Source of the DNA: Marisa cornuarietis
Taxonomy: Eukaryota; Mollusca; Gastropoda; Architaenioglossa; Ampullariidae
Assembly (NCBI GenBank): GCA_004794655.1
Contig: SMMW01000575.1
Coordinates: 8,830,001 to 8,894,000 of the forward strand
DNA length: 64,000 nt
Direction: 5' to 3'
Part shown: positions 34,801-43,800 of the stretch, in pieces
How positions within the stretch are numbered: the first letter of the stretch is position 1
Layout: each line of letters starts with the position of its first letter
The notes under the pieces: generated by a model
The model's database searches: none
The model's input: only the letters and a program-made list of their open reading frames with translations
Told to the model about the DNA's origin: nothing
Program-made: the position numbers and the translations under genes

Positions 34801-37800
34801 AAAAAAAGAGCAGCTTTATTAACTTTTATATTTAATTACACAAGGAGATAAATAATACCACTTCCTCCATGCTAAGCATTCACAAGGGCATCACAGCAGG
34901 ATGATGAAAACAAATGGAATTTCTTTATTTATAAAAATTTATTTTTCATCAGATATGTGCTAAAGATAATGACAAAAATACAGTGGTGATGATAAGTGAT
35001 ATTGCTGGAACTGGTGGCGATGGAGATGAATGCTGTGTTGGTAGTGATGGCAAATAAAGATAAATTCATCCCTTCTTTCAAAATCATGTTTTTATTTATT
35101 TCATTAAATGACTCAGAAAGACGATAATGTAAACAAATTTTTCTTAATCTGAACCATACAATACAAAACTTCTGCTGCTAAGTTTACCATTAATGAAAGC
35201 ATTCACTGTCCTCTTCATTTCATCAAAAGCTCCTCCCACTGTCATGCTGTTAGAAATGTCTAAGCACAGGATGGTATCAAAAGAGTTGGCTTTTGGTGCT
35301 GGCTCCACATCTACAGCAGAAGACTTTGGTGCTAACTAATGTATCACAATGAACCCATACAAAGTTTAAGATTTAAAGCTTAGAAATATGCTTAGCATGT
35401 TTCAAAAGTGAGTTTAAATATGAAAATATCATTCCACTGAATTGGAACTGAAGTTTACTAAAACCTTCTCCATTCCCCAACCCTAGCTCTCCCCTAAAGA
35501 GAAACTTGACCCAAGCTATTTATGGTTAGTGCAGCTTGAAAAGAATTGGAAGTAAGGAACACACTTGTAAATGAAAAGGCACCTCGCTTTTATCTCCATT
35601 TATCTATACAACATTACCTTATAGGAGAATAGCTATGCAGCTGACATGTTAGCAGTATTGATGCTTTGATGGTAATAGCATCTTGTAAGACTACAGTAAA
35701 ACTTGTGTGCAGACATGTCATGCATGCATATATGCATATGTATGTGCATGTGTCTGTGTGTGCACAAATGCACACACAATGCATGCACCATCCTCAAACA
35801 CTTTTGCTCACTTCCCACCTACCCGCCCACTAGTCTTCACATTTGGTATGTCCAGCAAAAGTGTACAGTTAATGAGATTTAAATCAAGAATCAATTGTTT
35901 AAAATCATATAAGTAAATCTCAGAAATAAGTTGCAAAAACATGTGTTAATTTTAGAATAACTAAAGAAAAAGAATACAAAGAAAATAATGATTGCAAGAA
36001 AATGATAGATTACCAAATTCATAGGCTTTATCAACAGCCTCTCTCACCAGTCTTGCCTCGCTGTCCGAATCTAGCCTGATGCTTAAGGAGCCCTCTGTTA
36101 AGATGACAGACAAGTGGTTGTCAGTAAACATAATGTTTTATCCTTAATTTAAATATTGATTTGTAAAATTTTAATGCAGCTTTAGACATAATGTCCAGGT
36201 TCAATATTTATCAGTCGAAAATACTGGAATAATAGCTTTAATGGCTATTGGTAATTATAACTTGCTACATTATTTTTGCAGTGAAATCATGAGTCTAGAT
36301 CATACAAATTTTTCTGTGCTAGACTAAATCTGTTATGATAATTAAATTTAATCTGAGTTAGTGAAGGTCATTTAAAATTGTCAAGTTTTCCTCCACTGCT
36401 GTTTCTTTGGAATTTTTCCCTTTGAGACAATAATTATTTAGTTTTTCCTTGAGTTTACTGTAATATTCCACTAATCACAATAGTTTTCATGCTATTCAGT
36501 GTATTTTGCTCTGGTGTTTTTGAACAAATAACAATGTTATCTGCATGTAGCACAACATTTACAAAATATACTCTGCACATTATTACACATGATTTAGCCT
36601 TTCCATGCATATCCTGAATTATTCACAATATATTTCCTTCAATAATATGATTTAAAAGTATTAACCAAAGACAAAGTCCATCAATCTTACTAAAGCTCTT
36701 CTATATATATAATTATATGAAAATTTGTTTTCATTTTTCCTAGACACACATCAGTGATGCTGGTGTATATGATGCAATGAATGTTGAAAAGCCAACATGG
36801 AAACCAGCTTGCTCTCTCATAAATAAATAATTTTCATTAAAATATCAGTTAACGTGTTTACTTAAATTATTCCACAATAGTTACTGCAGTTATCACATTC
36901 ACCTTTGTTCTTAAAGCTGGGGATTTTTGTTCTATGAAATTAATGGTAAACATATCTTTTCTTGCCTGTGCACTTTAGGAATTTAATGCATTACTTCTCC
37001 ACTTCTGCATGCTTTATTATCTTTCAACCAATTTATACAAAAGGAAAGCTCATCTTTGGTGAGTAGCTTAAGTTCCTCACAACTAGGTATGTCGTCGTGT
37101 GTACATAGCTCAAAGTTAGGCTTGTTGAACTTATTATCAGCTAAAGTTGTATTTTTGAAATACAGATTTCTTCACAAGTGGGCATAATCAGAGTATACAT
37201 GTACTAGGGTTTCCAGATCTTTGCACTGTGACAGATTAATAAGTATAAAGACTGTAGATGCTGTAAATTACAGATGGACAACAGATCCATACATTGAGAT
37301 TGGATAATGAAAATGAAAACAATAAAATGTGGTAGACATACCCACGTAACTGACAGAATAATAATAACTAAGACTGGACAATGGATCTGTACCTACACGT
37401 GTAGGATAAAAATTACAAAAACAACTGTATGAAAAATTATAAACACAGTGGGGTATTTTTAGCCACCAGAGAACAAAACAACGATCTCATAATTTATTTA
37501 AGCATAAAACATGCAGGTCTTTGTCTTCTCACCTGATGATGTCATGTTATGCATTTTTTTGTGTTTTTTTGATGACTTTAAAGGTGCTTCCTTCGTAAAA
37601 CCTGTTTCTCTGTAATTGTAAACAGTTCAATAAGCTTTTGAAAGTTTTCCATGAACCATGAGTAAATCCAGTAGATTGCATTTGTGGTGAGCAAAAATAC
37701 CTATTTAAAAAAACACTTTAAAAAACCCTTTCTACTCAAGAAGCTACTGGATTTTTTATTAGTCAACAGTCATTCATTCATTTAACACATCAACTCCTTT

Positions 37801-40800
37801 TACCATCCTTTCAAAAAGGAGGGCCACACATCTAGTTGTCATCAGATTGGATATATTTCAGTTTCAACTTATTGTAAGATGTATTTAGGTATCTTAGCTG
37901 TTACCCACCTTGCAGGATCTGATGTCTTCATTAACTGTTTATCTCTAGAAGGATGTGTAGATTCCTGCAGTGTTGAACCTTTGGTCTGCTTTAGTGAGAT
38001 TGCTGTTGAATTACATGAAGACTTCTGCTGTTTGCTTTCATTTAAAGATGCCGGTGTTATTTGTTGTAAAATGGAGCTGCTGTTACCATAGCTGGTGTGT
38101 ACTGAGATATTACTGCTGATATTGCTGAACAAAAAAACCCACTATCATTAACTAATATTTAACAGGATATTGAAAGGCAAATTGCAGGCAAAGGTAACAG
38201 CTCAAAATGTCATATTCTGGATATTAAAAAACACACAATTATGTATTCTAGGCTTTATGCTATCTGTGATATGGATTATAACTATACTTGGGTACTCCAC
38301 TGTTTCAGATGCAGAACATAATTTACTTAGATGATTTTATAAGAAACTGCAAATGTAGTTGAGATTTCCCAAATTTTCTTGTTTCTTCAGCATGTAGTCA
38401 TGAAATATATTATATTAAATTCCTAAACATTTTACCACTTGCGAGAGCTTACAAATTTTAGCAACAATATGCTCACCTTGGTCTGACATTTCCAGAGTTC
38501 AAGATTTGTGGCAAAGAGGTTGATTCTACTCTGTGTAAATTGGAATCTTCTAATATTTTCACTTCATCATTGTTACTTGATCTGAAATGATAATTTTTTT
38601 TTAAAATTACCTTCCTCTTAGCAGCTTGTTGAATCAGTATTATTTATGCTTTCAATCAATCAATCAATCAATCATTTTTTTCAATATCCCTTTTTTATGT
38701 AAAATACTTGAAAATGTTGTGCTGGTCCAGCTCCTGAACCATTTTGCCAGCCGTAATCTACTTGAACCATTTCAGTCAGCCTGTCATGAGAGTCATTTGA
38801 CTGAGACGGTGTTGCTGCAAGTGGTGAATGACTGCTTGCAACATCTATCACATCTCATAACTGTCACTGCTGGATTTGTTGGTTGCGTTTGACATCCTCC
38901 TTCTCCAGTACCTTCATGTTACTTTCAGTCTTTCTGGCACTGTTTTGGGCTGGTTCCAGTCAGGTCAGGCACATCTTAATCAGCTCCTTTGAAGAACAGG
39001 GAACCTCAAGGCTCTGCTCTTGGGCCTTTTTTCTGTTTAACTCCCTGTGTACATTTATTCGCCGTGTACATACAACCACTTGGGCCTGTAGCATCACATG
39101 TATGCTGATGATATAGTTGCTAGCATCCAGCCTCACTTCTCAGCTCCAGCAGGTCTGCGCCACCCCACAACAAACAACTAACTCTGTGAAAGCCTGGATA
39201 CCCATCAAAAAATTGAAAATGATGACATAACAGAAGTCCTTCCAATAGCTTCTGAAATGTGTGCTATCCTCTACTACCTTTACTTTCTCTGGGGTTAACA
39301 TCTGTCTCTCTCGGTTCCCGGTCGTTTCGACTAGGGTCGTTTTGACTAGGGTCGTTTCGACTAAGGTCGGTTCGACTAGGCCGTTTCGTCTAATGGTCGA
39401 GAGTCATCTATAGGACGCATGAAATGCTATAGGACGCATGAAATGGAAAAATGTTGAAGTGATTTGAATGTTAATAAACGATTTAAATGTATCATGTGAA
39501 TAGTGCTAATTGTCGCATTAAGCAATCGGGGTCCACACGTTCCACTCTCGCATGCACGCTCTCAACCACACAGACTCAACAAACACTCAAACGCCCGATG
39601 CCTGCGATGCATCCAACCATCCGTAAGTGTAAAAATTGATGCGCACAAGTGGGAACAGTAAAAAAACACCGATTGTTAGACGAAACGACTTAGTCAAACC
39701 GACCTTAGTCGAACTGACCCTAGTCGAAACGACCGTTAGTTGAACTGAGCCTAGTCGAAACGACCGGTTACCCTCTCTCTTTCACAGACCTTCCAGAAAC
39801 ATAGTGTTACCTTTAACACACTATTACCTGCTTTCTGGTCTGGACTTAAAACAGATCTCTTTTGGAAATACCTACTGTAATCAGTTTATCTTGTCACTTT
39901 CTCCTCAGCGTTTCATGTTCCTGGCAATGTTCACTGCGCATTTGTTTGAGTGATTGTGATACTTGTCTCTGTGGTACAGCATCAATATCTTGTAAAGCTT
40001 ATTGAGCCATATGGAGAAAAGCACTATATAAATCCTAATGTTATTATTATTATTACCTCTTGAATCTCACATCATTGCAGTCTGTAAGTCCATCTTCCTT
40101 GGGCTTTGCTGGATCAGTCATATCTGACCTTTCCTGACTGTTTCTGTCACCAAAAAGCTCATGTCTGCATTGTGCTGCCCTAGCTGGATTAATACAACTT
40201 TCTTTTCGTCAGTCTCCCTTACTGCCTCCTGAACAAACTTCAAAGGGCTCAGAATGATGCCAATCATATTGTCTTCCACAGACAAAAGTGGTCCATATTT
40301 CACTCTTCCTCCACGAGTTTCACTGGCTGCCAGTCTGAGCTTGCATTGATTACAAGTTTGCCACACTGGGCTACCATTTTTTTTATGGCCTTTCCCCAGC
40401 ATATCTGTCTGAGCAACTAAAGCCCTACCACTTGAGTTAGTCTCTTTGATCTGCTTGACTTGCACTTCTCTCTGTGCCTCAAATCACAAGGGAGAAATTC
40501 AGCAGACACTCCTTTTCCGTAGCAGGCCACACTTTACAATTTTCTTTCCATTTCTCTCTAAAATGTATCTAGATCCAAAGTCTTCAAATATGGGCTCAAA
40601 ACCCATCTCTTTAAGAAATATCTTGCATGATTTAGAGTACAGTTCTGCCCACTAATCTTTATCCACGTACCTTGTCTTTTTCCCCCACGATGTAATCTAT
40701 TTGCTGACACTTATGTTTCTTGTATGAATACTGTCAGTTTGTTTGTAGTCTTTTACATGCAGCACACGGAGAAAGTGCACTTTATAAATTTAATTATTAA

Positions 40801-43800
40801 TCAATCAGTCAATAAACTTTATTCCAAATTTATGTGCAACCACTTATTTTATAATAAGAAACCTATACTCAGATGTTCATTAGCTGATATTTTTTGTAAA
40901 ACATCAATCATCATGCATAAAGAACTATGACCTTCTTCAAAATAACATACCTGTTGATCCCTCTCAGTTTGGGCCTACTTGATTTTATTTCTTCCCCTAG
41001 TTCTCGCCTGTCAACATTGGTATCTTTATCTTGAACATGGCGGTAATCATCAGAAGACTCCTCCACTAAATCTCCTCTGGAAGACTTATGTATTGATTCT
41101 TCACTGTCATTTTTCCCACCCCTATCATTTTTTTTAGAAATTTCTCTGGCAGGAACAGTCTCATGCTTGGTGCTCTGAGGTCTGTCTTTGATATCTGGTC
41201 TGCTATACATGGCTTTTGTTTTTGCACTTTTGTCAGGCACTGTGGTTCGGTGTTTTGTTGTTTCTGACAAAGGAAATGTATTTCCATCATCTTTTGTTTC
41301 CTGTGTAATTAAATAAATTTGAGTGAGAATATGAAGTATGAACTGCTTATTAAATACATTTTTTCCAAGAATGATTTACAGTGGAGTAAAACAGAGTTAC
41401 AGACGTCCACACATGCCATACACTCTTCTCTCTCTCACTTATACGAAGATGTTTAATCTATCATGATATAATAAATAAAATTAAAATTATGGCATAAATC
41501 TGCACTCACAAGCATAAAGAATATTTGCTGTATTATTTCTGATGCTCATTTACTCACAGGAGATGGGCTGGTCCTGACTGGGTGGCTTGAGGTCATTTTG
41601 CGGAAAGACGTGGAATTATGCAGAGCTGTGCTCATCATTATCTTTCGAAGTTCATTCAACTGTTTGAAGACTTTGTCAAACTGACTATTCATTTGTCGAT
41701 CTAGCTTGGCCACAACCTGCCCCAAAGCATGCACTTCTGCTGTAACATCTGTCTGCATCTGCCCACCTGGAAAAAAGGTGTTAATGTCCTTAAAAAATCA
41801 AAACTCAAGCAGCCAAATGTAAGACAGTCATTACTTAAAACAGCTGAGAAGATAGAAAAACATTTTACTGAGACTTTTAAGAAATTATTTATTTTGTTGA
41901 GACTAGGTACTACTTTTTGCAGCAAACGCTGCAAATATAAAACAACTGATTCTGGGATTTTCTTGTTATTCCCTTGTTCAGCAAGTTATGCAAATTACTG
42001 CTAATTTTCAGAGAACAAAACCATAAGATCTTTTCTGAGAGAAGTAGTAGCATATCTGAGAAAGAAAATATAGATACAAACATACAAACATCAACCCTTT
42101 TTAAATCAGAGGTACATGTACTTCACAAAATTCATACAGTCTGTCATAATAAGTGAATTCAAATCAACTTTCTTAATCAAGGCAAATCAATAACAAGCAC
42201 CTGTGCCTATCCTGATTAACCTACAATTAGTCATTATTCATATTAAAAAATGATTAAAAAGAATATTCTGCATCAGATTCCTGCTTATAATGGGATTCAA
42301 AATAAGGAGATTGTATATTAGTAACGTTTTCAGCATCCAGGCAGTAATAAGAATTATTAAGTATTAAGAATAAGAATGGGTATTTATAATGCGTAGCATC
42401 ATGACCAAGATATATCACACGCTCTGCGCAGACTAATAAATATAAATGAAAGATAACAGACAGTGGACAGTGATGTACATACAGGCACACTGAACAACAT
42501 AAAGATGAAGTGCAAGAGTAGAACGTAAAGCAATGGAGGAAGGTACATGATGGTTAGCATGACAGAAAATATTGTACCTATGGCATATGATTGAATGATA
42601 CCTACAATGGTCATCATTATTCACACACACACACTTTCCAGTTTGAATTTCACCACGAAAAAGGATTCCTGATTATCATCTGACCTTGCTGGCAACTTTC
42701 CAATTTAGCTTCTGAAGATAACTGGTGTTCCTCTGACTGACCATCTCTATAACCAAGAAAAATAAAAATATATTGTTTTGCTATAAAGTTTCCCAAAAAA
42801 TTATTCCATTCCAATGACTAATAACTAAGCATACAAATCCTCTCAGAAAAAACTATAATATGGGCAGATTACATAGCGCAAAGAGTTCATATGTGTATTC
42901 ATATTTTCTTTTAATACAATCAAATACATAATATCACATTCTTACCTTGAAGATGAGGGACTGTGAGCGTCCTCAGAAAGACTACACTGTGTAGAATTCT
43001 GTGGTTGAAGCAGTTCACACAAGTGTAAATTTTCATTCATGGAGATGGTGACATCCCAATTTACCATGAAATCACGATACTCATACTGCAGGTAGAAATG
43101 GATACATATGCTAGACAATTAAAAAAAAACAGCCTGCATGGGGAGTATGCAGAACAGGGAAGTCATAAAAAGGAAATTAGAGGCAGACCAAATAATCTAA
43201 GCCCTCACACTGGATTCTCACTCTAATGGAGTCGCTGTCACTCACTGCCATCAAAAGATTAAAAAGGCTATAATAATTAACATTGCCTCCCCCCCCCCAC
43301 CAATCATAACCTTTCTATTGTACCTCTGTATCTGCAAAAAGGCATGTTAATGTATCTTTTATCTGTTCCTCCAGTGGCTGTATTTTATAAGGTGACAACA
43401 CACTAGGATGACCAAGCTTGACCCTGCAAGATGTCACTTCCAGTAACTGTGCTCCAAAAGAAAAGTGGCATGTTTTTACCACCTCCTGTAGCATTTCCCA
43501 TTTATTGCTGCTGATGTTCTCTGCAGTGCTGATGTGAAACTTAAGAATTCTTTCATGGAACGGAGTAGAGATTGTGGCATGCCAGTGTGTAAAGAATATC
43601 ACTGGCTGTATTTCTTTTGGCCATTCTAGAGACACAAAGTGTACTTCTTGTTCTGAAATTGTTAAACATAATTTTTAGTTTTCATAGCTTTTAATATATC
43701 TCCCAACTTTAAATGTTGTTAACATAAAAATGATGGAAAGTCATATACTTATTATATTTAGAATATAACTAACGTAAATGAGTTGAAGTGCCCTTAGAAA

